Source: Hydractinia symbiolongicarpus (lineage: Eukaryota; Cnidaria; Hydrozoa; Anthoathecata; Hydractiniidae). Taken from it: a stretch of DNA of 64,000 nt. Positions 1-12,800 of the stretch are shown piece by piece. The position numbers were made by a program, and so were the translations under genes. The notes beneath the pieces were generated by a model, which did not search any database, was not told where the DNA came from, and saw nothing but the letters and a program-made list of their open reading frames with translations. The stretch spans positions 4,216,001 to 4,280,000 of the forward strand of contig NC_079887.1 in NCBI RefSeq assembly GCF_029227915.1, given 5' to 3'. The stretch's first letter is position 1, and each line of letters starts with the position of its first letter.

Positions 1-880
1 TCATTTCCCGAACGATTTTTTAAATTATTTTTTCACCACTAAAACGCACGAGACTTGTAGTTTTCCAAAATCTTTTCATTTTTGATGAGACGCTGAATAA
101 AAGAAGTTTAATCGCCGGCAAACGAAAACCTGCGATTTCCCGTAAATCCCGGACTCGGCCCGTATAGTCAAAAGTATACGAAGAAAGTACCCAGGGAGTA
201 AACTCATTCCCCGAACGATTTTTTAAATTATTTTTCCACCACTAAAACGCATGAGACTTGTAGTTTTCAGAAATGTTTTCATTTTTGATGAGAGGCTTAA
301 TGAAAGTGGTTTAATCGCCGGCAAACGAAAACCCGTGATTTCCCGTAAATCCCGGCTTGGCCGTATAGTCGAATGTATACAAAGAAATTACCCTGTGAGT
401 AAACTAATTTCCAAAACGATTTTTTAAATTATCTTTTCACCACTAAAAGGCATGAGACTTGTAGTTTTCAAAAATGTTTTCATTTTTGATGGGACGCTGA
501 ATAAAAGAAGTTTAATCGCCGGCAAACGAAAACCCGCGACTTCCCGTAAATCTCGGACTCGGCCCGTATAGTCAAAAGTATACAAAGAAAGAACCGAGGG
601 AGTAAACTCATTTCCCGAACGATTTTTTAAATTATTTCTCCACCACTAAAACGCATGAGACTTGTAGTTTTCAGAAATGTTTTCATTTTTGATGAGACGC
701 TTAAAGAAAGAGGTTTAATCGCCGGCAAACGAAAACCCGCGATTTCCCGCAAATCCCGGGCTTGGCCCGTATAGTCGAATGTATACAAAGAAAGTACCCA
801 GGGAGTAAACTCATTTCCCGAACGATTTTTTAAATTATTTTTTCACCACTAAAACGCATGAGACTTGTAGTTTTCAGAAA
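1..880 (+). repeat. Segmental block A, copy 1
   Basis: Near-identical to 2838-3717. Shared private variants (gcacgagac, ccaaaatctttt, gatgagaggctt, gaaccgagggag) show duplication of a multi-monomer block rather than independent mutation. Its true left edge lies outside the window. Confidence 0.88.
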
Positions 881-2837
881 TGTTTTCATTTTTGATGAGA
901 CGCTGAATAAAAGAAGTTTAATCTCCGGCAAACGAAAACCTGCGATTTCCCGTAAATCCCGGACTCGGCCATATAGTCAAAAGTATACAAAGAAAGTACC
1001 CTGGGATTAAACTTATTTCCCGAAGGATTTTTTAAATTATTTTTTCACCACTAAAACGCATGAGACTTGTAGTTTTCAAAAATGTTTTCATTTTTGATGA
1101 GACGCTGAATAAAAGAACTTTAATCGCCGGCAAACGAAAACCTGCGATTTCTCGTAAATCCCGGACTCGGCCCGTAAAGTCAAAAGTATACAAAGAAAGT
1201 ACCCAGGGAGTAAACTCATTTCCCAAACGATTTTTTAAATTATTATTTCACCACTAAAGCCCATGAGACTTGTAGATTTTAAAAATGTTTTCATTTTTGA
1301 TGAGACGCTGAATAAAGGAAGTTTAATCGCCGGCAAACGAAAACCCGCGACTTCCCGTAAATCCCGGATTCGGCCCGTATAGTCAAAAGTTTACAAAGAA
1401 AGTACCCAGGGAGTAAACTCATTTCCCGAACGATTTTTTAAATTATTTTTTCACAACTAAAACGCATGAGACTTGTAGTTTTCAAAAATGTTTTCATTTT
1501 TGATGAGACGCTGAATAAAAGATGTTTAATCGCCGGCAAACGAAAACCTGCGATTTCCCGTAAATCCCGGACTCGGCCCGTAAAGTCAAAAGTATACAAA
1601 GAAAGTACCCAGGGAGTAAACTCATTTCCCAAACGATTTTTTAAATTATTATTTCACCACTAAAGCCCATGAGACTTGTAGATTTTAAAAATGTTTTCAT
1701 TTTTGATGAGACGCTGAATAAAAGAAGTTTAATCGCCGGCAAACGAAAACCCGCGACTTCCCGTAAATCCCGGATTCGGCCCGTATAGTCAAAAGTATAC
1801 AAAGAAAGTACCCAGGGAGTAAACTCATTTCCCGAACGATTTTTTAAATTATTTTTTCACCACTAAAACGCATGAGACTTGTAGTTTTTAAAAATGTTTT
1901 CATTTTTGATGGGACGCTGAATAAAAGAAGTTTAATCGCCGGCAAACGAAAACCCGCGACTTCCCGTAAATCCCGGATTCGGCCCGTATAGTCAAAAGTA
2001 TACGAAGAAAGTACCCAGGGAGTAAACTCATTCCCGAACGATTTTTTAAATTATTTTTCCACCACTAAAACGCATGAGACTTGTAGTTTTCAGAAATGTT
2101 TTCATTTTTGATGAGACGCTTAATGAAAGTGGTTTAATCGCCGGCAAACGAAAACCCGTGATTTCCCGTAAATCCCGGCTTGGCCAGTATAGTCGAATGT
2201 TTACAAAGAAAGTACCCTGTGAGTAAACTCATTTCCAAAACGATTTTTTAAATTATCTTTTCACCACTAAAACGCATGAGACTTGTAGTTTTCAAAAATG
2301 TTTTCATTTTTGATGAGACGCTGAATAAAAGAAGTTTAATCGCCGGCAAACGAAAACCCGCGACTTCCCGTAAATCCCGGACTCGGCCCGTATAGTCAAA
2401 AGTATACAAAGAAAGAACCCAGGGAGTAAGCCCATTTCCCGAACGATTTTTTAAATTATTTTTCCACCACTAAAACGCATGAGACTTGTAGTTTTCAGAA
2501 ATGTTTTCATTTTTGATGAGACGCTTAATGAAAGAGGTTTAATCGCCGGCATACGAAAACCTGCGATTTCCTGCAAATCCCGGGCTTGGCCCGTATAGTC
2601 GAATGTATACAAAGAAAGTACACAGGGAGTAAACTCATTTCCCGAACGATTTTTTAAATTATTTTTTCACCACAAAAACGCATGAGACTTGTAGTTTTCA
2701 AAAATGTTTTCATTTTTGATGAGACGCTGAATAAAAGAAGTTTAATCGCCGGCAAACGGAAACCCGCGACTTCCCGTAAATCCCGGACTCGGCCCGTATA
2801 GTCAAAAGTATACAAAGAAAGAACCCAGGGAGTAAAC

Positions 2838-3717
2838 TCATTTCCCGAACGATTTTTTAAATTATTTTTTCACCACTAAAACGCACGAGACTTGTAGTTT
2901 TCCAAAATCTTTTCATTTTTGATGAGACGCTGAATAAAAGAAGTTTAATCGCCGGCAAACGAAAACCTGCGATTTCCCGTAAATCCCGGACTCGGCCCGT
3001 ATAGTCAAAAGTATACGAAGAAAGTACCCAGGGAGTAATCTCATTCCCCGAACGATTTTTTAAATTATTTTTCCACCACTAAAACGCATGAGACTTGTAG
3101 TTTTCAGAAATGTTTTCATTTTTGATGAGAGGCTTAATGAAAGTGGTTTAATCGCCGGCAAACGAAAACCCGTGATTTCCCGTAAATCCCGGCTTGGCCG
3201 TATAGTCGAATGTATACAAAGAAATTACCCTGTGAGTAAACTCATTTCCAAAACGATTTTTTAAATTATCTTTTCACCACTAAAAGGCATGAGACTTGTA
3301 GTTTTCAAAAATGTTTTCATTTTTGATGGGACGCTGAATAAAAGAAGTTTAATCGCCGGCAAACGAAAACCCGCGACTTCCCGTAAATCTCGGACTCGGC
3401 CCGTATAGTCAAAAGTATACAAAGAAAGAACCGAGGGAGTAAACTCATTTCCCGAACGATTTTTTAAATTATTTCTCCACCACTAAAACGCATGAGACTT
3501 GTAGTTTTCAGAAATGTTTTCATTTTTGATGAGACGCTTAAAGAAAGAGGTTTAATCGCCGGCAAACGAAAACCCGCGATTTCCCGCAAATCCCGGGCTT
3601 GGCCCGTATAGTCGAATGTATACAAAGAAAGTACCCAGGGAGTAAACTCATTTCCCGAACGATTTTTTAAATTATTTTTTCACCACTAAAACGCATGAGA
3701 CTTGTAGTTTTCAGAAA
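2838..3717 (+). repeat. Segmental block A, copy 2
   Basis: Second copy of the block at 1-880, displaced by 2,837 bp (14 monomers, slightly shortened by small deletions). Differences are few, for example agtaatctcattcc here against agtaaactcattcc in copy 1. Confidence 0.88.
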
Positions 3718-4876
3718 TGTTTTCATTTTTGATGAGACGCTTAATGAAAGTGGTTTAATCGCCGGCAAACGAAAACCCGTGATTTCCCGTAAATCCCGGG
3801 CTTGGCCCGTATAGTCGAATGTAAACAAAGAAATTACCCTGTGAGTAAACTCATTTCCAAAGCGATTCTTTAAATTATCTTTTCACCACTAAAACGCATG
3901 AAACTTGTAGTTTTCAAAAATGTTTTCATTTTTGATGAGACGCTGAATAAAAGAAGTTTAATCGCCGGCAAACGAAAACCCGCGACTTCCCGTAAATCCC
4001 AGATTCGGCCCGTATAGTCAAAAGTATACAAAGAAAGTACCCAGGGAGTAAACTCATTTCCCGAACGATTTTTTAATTTTTTTTTTCCATCACTAAAACG
4101 CCTGAGACTTGTAGTTTTCAGAAATGTTTTCATTTTTGATGAGACGCTTAATGAAAGTGGTTTAATCGCTGGCAAACGAAAACCCCTGATTTCCCGTAAA
4201 TCCCGGGCTTGGCCCGTATAGTCAAATGTATACAAAGAAAGTACCCTGTGAGTAAACTCATTTCCAAAACGATTTTTTAAATTATCTTTTCACCACTAAA
4301 ACGCATGAGACTTGTAGTTTTCAAAAATGTTTTCATTTTTGATGAGACGCTGAATAAAAGAAGTTTAATCGCCGGCAAACGAAAACCCGCGACTTCCCGT
4401 ATATCCCGGACTCGGCCCGTATAGTCAAAAGTATACAAAGAAAGAACCCAGGGAGTAAACTCATTTCCCGAACGATTTTTTAAATTATTTTTTCACCACT
4501 AAAACGCATGAGACTTGTAGTTTTCCAAAATGTTTTCATTTTTGATGAGACGCTGAATAAAAGAAGTTTAATCGCCGGCAAACTAAAACCTGCGATTTCC
4601 CGTAAATCCCGGACTCGGCCCGTATAGTCAAAAGTACACGAAGAAAGTACCCAGGGAGTAAACTCATTCCTCGAACGATTTTTTAAATTATTTTTCCACC
4701 ACTAAAACGCATGAGACTTGTAGTTTTCAGAAATGTTTTCATTTTTGATGAGACGCTTAATGAAAGTGGTTTAATCGCCGGCAAACGAAAACCCGTGATT
4801 TCCCGTAAATCCCGGCTTGGCCGTATAGTCGAATGTATACAAAGAAAGTACCCTGTGAGTAAACTCATTTCCAAAA

Positions 4877-7800
4877 CGATTTTTTAAATTATTTTTTCAC
4901 CACTAAAACGCATGAGACTTGTATTTTTCAAAAGTGTTTTCATTTTTGATGAGACGCTGAATTAAAGAAGTTTAATCGCCGCCTAACGAAAACCCGCGAT
5001 TTCCCGTAAATCCCGGGCTTGGCCCGTATAGTTGAATGTATATAAAGAAAGTACCCAGGGAGTAAACTGATTTCCCTAACGATTTTTCAAATCATTTTTG
5101 CACCACTAGAACGAATGAGACTTGTAGTTTTCAAAAATGTTTTCATTTTTAATGAGACGCTTAATGAAAGAGGTTTAATCGCCGGCAAACGAAAACCCGC
5201 GATTTCCCGTAAATCCCGGGCTTGTCTCGTATAGTCGAATGTATACAAAGATGGTACCCAGGGAGTAAACTCATTTCCAAAACGATTTTTTAAATTATTT
5301 TTTCACCACTAAAACGCATGAGACTTGTATTTTTCAAAAGTGTTTTCATTTTTGATGAGACGCTGAATTAAAGAAGTTTAATCGCCGGCAAACGAAAACC
5401 CGCGATTTCCCGTAAATCCCGGGCTTGGCCCGTTTAGTTGAATGTATATAAAGAAAGTACCCAGGGAGTAAACTGATTTCCCGAACGATTTTTCAAATTA
5501 TTTTTGCACCACTAGAACGAATGAGACTTGTAGTTTTTAAAAATGTTTTCATTTTTAATGAGACGCTTAATGAAAGAGGTTTAATCGCCGGCAAACGAAA
5601 ACCCGCGATTTCCCGTAAACCCCTTGCTTGGCCCGTATAGTCAAAAGTATACAAAGAAAGTACCCAGGGAGCAAACTCATTTCCCGAACGATTTTTTAAA
5701 TTATTTTTTCACCACTAAAACGCATGAGACTTGTAGTTTTCAGAAATGTTTTCATTTTTGATGAGACGCTTAATAAAAGTGGTTTAATCGCCGGCAAACG
5801 AAAACCCGCGATTTCCCGTAAATCCCGGGCTTTGCCCGTATAGTCGAATGTATACAAAGAAAGTACCCTGTGAGTAAACTCATTTCCAGAACGATTTTTT
5901 AGATTATTTTTTCACCACTAAAACGCATGAGACTTGTATTTTTCAAAAGTGTTTTCATTTTTGATGAGACGCTGAATTAAAGAAGTTTAATCGCCGCCAA
6001 ACGAAAACCCGCGATTTCCCGTAAATCCCGGGCTTGGCCCGTTTAGTTGAATGTATATAAAGAAAGTACCCAGGGAGTAAACTGATTTCCCGAACGATTT
6101 TTCAAATTATTTTTGCACCACTAGAACAAATGAGACTTGTAGTTTTTAAAAATGTTTTCATTTTTAATGAGACGCTTAATGAAAGAGGTTTAATCGCCGG
6201 CAAACGAAAACCCGCGATTTCCCGTAAATCCCGGGCTTGGCCCGTATAGTCGAATGTATACAAAGAAAGTACCCTGTGAGTAAAGTCGTTTCCAGAACGA
6301 TTTTTTAAATTATCCTTTCACCACTAAAACGCATGAGACTTGTAGTTTTAAAAAATGTTTTCATTTTTGATGAGACGCTGAATAAAAGAAGTTTAATCGC
6401 CGGCAAACGAAAACCTGCCATTTCCCGTAAATCCCGGACTCGGCCCATATAGTCAAAAGTATACAATGAAAGTACCCTGGGATTAAACTCATTTCCCGAA
6501 CGATTTTTTAAATTATTTTTTCACCACTAAAACGCATGAGACTTGTAGTTTTCAAAAATGTTTTCATTTTTGATGAGACGCTGAATTAAAGAAGTTTAAT
6601 CGCCGCCAAACGAAAACCCGCGATTTCCCGTAAATCCCGGGCTTGGCCCGTATAGTTTTAATGTATATAAAGAAAGTACCCAGGGAGTAAACTGATTTCC
6701 CTAACGATTTTTAAAATCATTTTTGCACCACTAGAACGAATGAGACTTGTAGTTTTCAAAAATGTTTTCATTTTTAATGAGACGCTTAATGAAAGAGGTT
6801 TAATCGCCGGCAAACGAAAACCCGCGATTTTCCGTAAATCCCGGGCTTGTCCCGTATAGTCGAATGTATACAAAGAAGGTACCCAGGGAGTAAACTCATT
6901 TCCCGAACGATTTTTTAAATTATTTTTTCACAACTAAAACGCATGAGACTTGTATTTTTCCAAAGTGTTTTCATTTTTGATGAGACGCTGAATTAAAGAA
7001 GTATAATCGCCGGCAAACGAAAACCCGCGATTTCCCGTAAATCCCGGGCTTGGCCCGTTTAGTTGAATGTATATAAAGAAAGTACCCAGGGAGTAAACTG
7101 ATTTCCCGAACGATTTTACAAATTATTTTTGCACCACTAGAACAAATGAGACTTGTAGTTTTTAAAAATGTTTTCATTTTTAATGAGACGCTTAATGAAA
7201 GAGGTTTAATCGCCGGCAAACGAAAACCCGCGATTTCCCGTAAATCCCGGGCTTGGCCCGTATAGTCGAATGTACACAAAGAAAGTACCCTGTGAGTAAA
7301 GTCGTTTCCAGAACGATTTTTTAAATTATCTTTTCACCACTAAAACGCATGAGACTTGTAGTTTTCAAAAATGTTTTCATTTTTGATGAGACGCTGAATA
7401 AAAGAAGTTTAATCGCCGGCAAACGAAAACCTGCGATTTCCCGTAAATCCCGGACTCGGCCATATAGTCAAAAGTATACAAAGAAAGTACCCTGGGATTA
7501 AACTCATTTCCCGAAGGATTTTTTAAATTATTTTTTCACCACTAAAACGCATGAGACTTGTAGTTTTCAAAAATGTTTTCATTTTTGATGAGACGCTGAA
7601 TTAAAGAAGTTTAATCGCCGCCAAACGAAAACCCGCGATTTCCCGTAAATCCCGGGCTTGGCCCGTATAGTTTTAATGTATATAAAGAAAGTACCCAGGG
7701 AGTAAACTGATTTCCCTAACGATTTTTAAAATCATTTTTGCACCACTAGAACGAATGAGACTTGTAGTTTTCAAAAATGTTTTCATTTTTAATGAGACGC

Positions 7801-8735
7801 TTAATGAAAGAGGTTTAATCGCCGGCAAACGAAAACCCGCGATTTCCCGTAAATCCCGGGCTTGTCCCGTATAGTCGAATGTATACAAAGAAGGTACCCA
7901 GGGAGTAAACTCATTTCCCGAACGATTTTTTAAATTATTTTTTCACCACTAAAACGCATGAGACTTGTAGTTTTCAAAAATGTTTTCATTTTTGATGAGA
8001 CGCTGAATTAAAGAAGTTTAATCGCCGCCAAACGAAAACCCGCGATTTCCCGTAAATCCCGGGCTTGGCCCGTATAGTTTTAATGTATATAAAGAAAGTA
8101 CCCAGGGAGTAAACTGATTTCCCTAACGATTTTTAAAATCATTTTTGCACCACTAGAACGAATGAGACTTGTAGTTTTCAAAAATGTTTTCATTTTTAAT
8201 GAGACGCTTAATGAAAGAGGTTTAATCGCCGGCAAACGAAAACCCGCGATTTCCCGTAAATCCCGGGCTTGTCCCGTATAGTCGAATGTATACAAAGAAG
8301 GTACCCAGGGAGTAAACTCATTTCCCGAACGATTTTTTAAATTATTTTTTCACAACTAAAACGCATGAGACTTGTATTTTTCCAAAGTGTTTTCATTTTT
8401 GATGAGACGCTGAATTAAAGAAGTATAATCGCCGGCAAACGAAAACCCGCGATTTCCCGTAAATCCCGGGCTTGGCCCGTTTAGTTGAATGTATATAAAG
8501 AAAGTACCCAGGGAGTAAACTGATTTCCCGAACGATTTTACAAATTATTTTTGCACCACTAGAACAAATGAGACTTGTAGTTTTTAAAAATGTTTTCATT
8601 TTTAATGAGACGCTTAATGAAAGAGGTTTAATCGCCGGCAAACGAAAACCCGCGATTTCCCGTAAATCCCGGGCTTGGCCCGTATAGTCGAATGTACACA
8701 AAGAAAGTACCCTGTGAGTAAAGTCGTTTCCAGAA
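4877..8735 (+). repeat. Satellite zone 2: diverged dimeric subfamily
   Basis: This zone is dominated by two diverged monomers that alternate with a period of about 406-407 bp. One has gtatttttcaaaagtg (or an intact gttttcaaaaatg) with gctgaattaaag and often gccgccaaacg. The other has caccactagaacgaatgag, atttttaatgagacg and cttaatgaaagagg. Many have gtatataaag in place of gtatacaaag and gtttagttgaatg in place of gtatagtcgaatg. Ordinary monomers are interspersed (for example near 5725, 6335 and 7347). These variants are rare or absent elsewhere in the window, so this zone has been homogenised separately. No gene is present. Confidence 0.88.
6490..7600 (+). repeat. Segmental block B, copy 1
   Basis: Block of about 1.1 kb repeated at 7912-9022 (offset 1,422 bp, 7 monomers). 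Shared private features include gaagtataatcgccggc, gattttacaaattatt, gtacacaaagaaag, gtcgtttccagaacg and ggccatatagtc. The copies diverge near 7600/9022, where one continues gctgaattaaag and the other gctgaataaaagaac. Confidence 0.87.
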
Positions 8736-9022
8736 CGATTTTTTAAATTATCTTTTCACCACTAAAACGCATGAGACTTGTAGTTTTCAAAAATGTTTTC
8801 ATTTTTGATGAGACGCTGAATAAAAGAAGTTTAATCGCCGGCAAACGAAAACCTGCGATTTCCCGTAAATCCCGGACTCGGCCATATAGTCAAAAGTATA
8901 CAAAGAAAGTACCCTGGGATTAAACTCATTTCCCGAAGGATTTTTTAAATTATTTTTTCACCACTAAAACGCATGAGACTTGTAGTTTTCAAAAATGTTT
9001 TCATTTTTGATGAGACGCTGAA
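7912..9022 (+). repeat. Segmental block B, copy 2
   Basis: Second copy of 6490-7600. In addition, the dimer around 7545-7950 is repeated directly at 7952-8357 (offset 407 bp), so part of this zone exists three times. Confidence 0.87.
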
Positions 9023-12000
9023 TAAAAGAACTTTAATCGCCGGCAAACGAAAACCTGCGATTTCCCGTAAATCCCGGACTCGGCCCGTATAGTCAAAAGT
9101 TTACAAAGAAAGTACCCAGGGAGTAAACTCATTTCCCGAACGATTTTTTAAATTATTTTTTCACAACTAAAACGCATGAGACTTGTAGTTTTCAAAAATG
9201 TTTTCATTTTTGATGAGACGCTGAATAAAAGATGTTTAATAGCCGGCAAACGAAAACCTTCGATTTCCCGTAAATCCCGGACTCGGCCCGTAAAGTCAAA
9301 AGTATACAAAGAAAGTACCCAGGGAGTAAACTCATTTCCCAAACGATTTTTTAAATTATTATTTCACCACTAAAGCCCATGAGACTTGTAGATTTTAAAA
9401 ATGTTTTCATTTTTGACGAGACGCTGAATAAAAGAAGTTTAATCGCCGGCAAACGAAAACCCGCGACTTCCCGTAAATCCCGGATTCGGCCCGTATAGTC
9501 AAAAGTATACAAAGAAAGTACCCAGGGAGTAAACTCATTTCCCGAACGATTTTTTAACTTATTTTTTCACCACTAAAACGCATGAGACTTGTAGTTTTCA
9601 AAAATGTTTTCATTTTTGATGAGACGCTGAATAAAAGAAGTTTAATCGCCGGCAAACGAAAACCTGCGACTTCCCGTAAATCCCGGATTCGGCCCGTATA
9701 GTCAAAAGTATACGAAGAAAGTACCCAGGGAGTAAACTCATTCCCGAACGATTTTTTAAATTATTTTTCCACCACTAAAACGCATGAGACTTGTAGTTTT
9801 CAGAAATGTTTTCATTTTTGATGAGACGCTTAATGAAAGTGGTTTAATCGCCGGCAAACGAAAACCCGTGATTTCCCGTAAATCCCGGCTTGGACCGTAT
9901 AGTCGAATGTTTACAAAGAAAGTACCCTGTGAGTAAACTCATTTCCAAAACGATTTTTTAAATTATCTTTTCACCACTAAAACGCATGAGACTTGTAGTT
10001 TTCAAAAATGTTTTCATTTTTGATGAGACGCTGAATAAAAGAAGTTTAATCGCCGGTAAACGAAAACCCGCAAATTCCCGTAAATCCCGGACTCGGCCCG
10101 TATAGTCAAAAGTATACAAAGAAAGAACCCAGGGAGTAAGCTCATTTCCCGAACGATTTTTTAAATTATTTTTCCACCACTAAAACGCATGAGACTTGTA
10201 GTTTTCAGAAATGTTTTCATTTTTGATGAGACGCTTAATGAAAGAGGTTTAATCGCCGGCAAATGAAAACCCGCGATTTCCTGCAAATCCCGGGCTTGGC
10301 CCGTATAGTCGAATGTATACAAAGAAAGTACCCAGGGAGTAAACTCATTTCCCGAACGATTTTTTAAATTATTTTTTCACCACTAAAACGCATGAGACTT
10401 GTAGTTTTCAGAAATGTTTTCATTTTTGATGAGACGCTTAATGAAAGTGGTTTAATCGCCGGCAAACGATAAACCCGTGATTTCCCGTAAATCCCGGGCT
10501 TGGACCGTATAGTCGAATGTATACAAAGAAATTACCCTGTGAGTAAACTCATTTCCAAAACGATTCTTTAAATTATCTTTTCACCACTAAAACGCATGAG
10601 ACTTGTAGTTTTCAAAAATGTTTTCATTTTTGATGAGACGCTGAATAAAAGAAGTTTAATCGCCGGCAAACGGAAACCCGCGACTTCCCGTATATCCCGG
10701 ACTCGGCCCGTATAGTCGAATGTATACAAAGAAATTACCCTGTGAGTAAACTCATTTCCAAAACGATTCTTTAAATTATCTTTTCACCACTAAAACGCAT
10801 GAGACTTGTAGTTTTCAAAAATGTTTTCATTTTTGATGAGACGCTGAATAAAAGAAGTTTAATCGCCGGCAAACGATAAACCCGTGATTTCCCGTAAATC
10901 CCGGGCTTGGACCGTATAGTCGAATGTATACAAAGAAATTACCCTGTGAGTAAACTCATTTCCAAAACGATTCTTTAAATTATCTTTTCACCACTAAAAC
11001 GCATGAGACTTGTAGTTTTCAAAAATGTTTTCATTTTTGATGAGACGCTGAATAAAAGAAGTTTAATCGCCGGCAAACGGAAACCCGCGACTTCCCGTAT
11101 ATCCCGGACTCGGCCCGTATAGTCAAAAGTATACAAAGAAAGAACCCAGGGAGTAAACTCATTTCCCGAACGATTTTTTAAATTATTTTTTCACCACTAA
11201 AACGCATGAGACTTTTAGTTTTCAGAAATGTTTTCATTTTTGATGAGACGCTTAATGAAAGTGGTTTAATCGCCGGCAAACGATAAACCCGTGATTTCCC
11301 GTAAATCACGGGCTTGGACCGTATAGTCGAATGTATACAAAGAAATTACCCTGTGAGTAAACTCATTTCCAAAACGATTCTTTAAATTATCTTTTCACCA
11401 CTAAAACGCATGAGACTTGTAGTTTTCAAAAATGTTTTCATTTTTGATGAGACGCTGAATAAAAGAAGTTTAATCGCCGGCAAACGGAAACCCGCGACTT
11501 CCCGTATATCCCGGACTCGGCCCGTATAGTCAAAAGTATACAAAGAAAGAACCCAGGGAGTAAACTCATTTCCCGAACGATTTTTTAAATTATTTTTTCA
11601 CCACTAAAACGCATGAGACTTGTAGTTTTCCAAAATCTTTTCATTTTTGATGAGACGCTGAATAAAAGAAGTTTAATCGCCGGCAAACGAAAACCTGCGA
11701 TTTCCCGTAAATCCCGGACTCGGCCCGTATAGTCAAAAGTATACGAAGAAAGTACCCAGGGAGTAAACTCATTCCCCGAACGATTTTTTAAATTATTTTT
11801 CCACCACTAAAACGCATGAGACTTGTAGTTTTCAGAAATGTTTTCATTTTTGATGAGACGCTTAATGAAAGTGGTTTAATCGCCGGCAAACGAAAACCCG
11901 TGATTTCCCGTAAATCCCGGCTTGGCCGTATAGTCGAATGTATACAAAGAAAGTACCCTGTGAGTAAACTCATTTCCAAAACGATTTTTTAAATTATCTT

Positions 12001-12800
12001 TTCACCACTAAAACGCATGAGACTTGTAGTTTTCAAAAATGTTTTCATTTTTGATGGGACGCTGAATAAAAGAAGTTTAATCGCCGGCAAACGAAAACCC
12101 GCGACTTCCCGTAAATCTCGGACTCGGCCCGTATAGTCAAAAGTATACAAAGAAAGAACCCAGGGAGTAAACTCATTTCCCGAACGATTTTTTAAATTAT
12201 TTCTCCACCACTAAAACGCATGAGACTTGTAGTTTTCAGAAATGTTTTCATTTTTGATGAGACGCTTAATGAAAGAGGTTTAATCGCCGGCAAACGAAAA
12301 CCCGCGATTTCCCGCAAATCCCGGGCTTGGCCCGTATAGTCGAATGTATACAAAGAAAGTATCCAGGGAGTAAACTCATTTCCCGAACGATTTTTTAAAT
12401 TATTTTTTCACCACTAAAACGCATGAGACTTGTAGTTTTCAGAAATGTTTTCATTTTTGATGAGACGCTTAATGAAAGTGGTTTAATCGCCGGCAAACGA
12501 AAACCCGTGATTTCCCGTAAATCCCGGGCTTGGCCCGTATAGTCAAATGTAAACAAAAAAATTACCCTGTGAGTAAACTCATTTCCAAAACGATTCTTTA
12601 AATTATCTTTTCACCACTAAAACGCATGAAACTTGTAGTTTTCAAAAATGTTTTCATTTTTGATGAGACGCTGAATAAAAGAAGTTTAATCGCCGGCAAA
12701 CGAAAACCCGCGACTTCCCGTATATCCCGGACTCGGCCCGTATAGTCAAAAGTATACAAAGAAAGAACCCAGGGAGTACACTCATTTCCCGAACGATTTT
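8736..12800 (+). repeat. Satellite zone 3: return to common monomer types
   Basis: About 20 monomers of the common classes resume after the diverged zone. The pair at 9148-9580 matches the pair at 1438-1850, including the gaatgaaaagatgtttaat-type variant and the aaagcccatgag monomer. The stretch 10270-11500 contains a dimer expansion (listed separately). From 11600 the order resembles block A again (ccaaaatctttt, then a shortened cccggcttggccg monomer, then a gatgggacg monomer). No gene is present. Confidence 0.85.
10270..11490 (+). repeat. 407-bp dimer expanded three times
   Basis: A one-base T insertion turns cggcaaacgaaaaccc into cggcaaacgataaaccc. It occurs at 10470, 10877 and 11284, exactly 407 bp apart each time (two 203-bp monomers plus the inserted base), and I saw it nowhere else in the window. 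The middle copy sits in a monomer whose 5' part is of the gctgaataaaagaag class, so that monomer is a recombinant between the two classes. Confidence 0.9.

Larger units (their letters stand above)
1..4876 (+). repeat. Satellite zone 1: mixed monomers with a repeated block
   Basis: About 24 monomers, mixing the cttaatgaaagtgg class and the gctgaataaaagaag class without strict alternation. M1/M2-like pairs occur near 1060-1465 and 1466-1871. The first ~880 bp reappear from 2838 (offset 2,837 bp, about 14 monomers). Both copies share rare variants: gcacgagacttg, ccaaaatctttt, gatgagaggctt, the aaaggcatgag monomer and gaaccgagggag. The copies part where the first continues with gctgaataaaagaag (~890) and the second with gcttaatgaaagtgg (~3730). 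Several monomers carry the shortened form cccggcttggccgtatag (2 bp deleted). No gene is present. Confidence 0.9.

Noticed and set aside
740-770. E2F-like TTTCCCGC in some monomers (tttcccgcaaatcccggg).
   Set aside because: It is present only in scattered monomers as a one-base variant of the usual tttcccgtaaat, so it is most simply a neutral variant.
1032-1257. Overlapping 64-65-codon open frames on both strands, repeated in many monomers (also 71-121-codon variants on the minus strand).
   Set aside because: They recur with the 203-bp period, lie on both strands at once, and depend on single substitutions that create or remove stops. They show no recognisable domain, so they are by-products of the satellite sequence and not genes.
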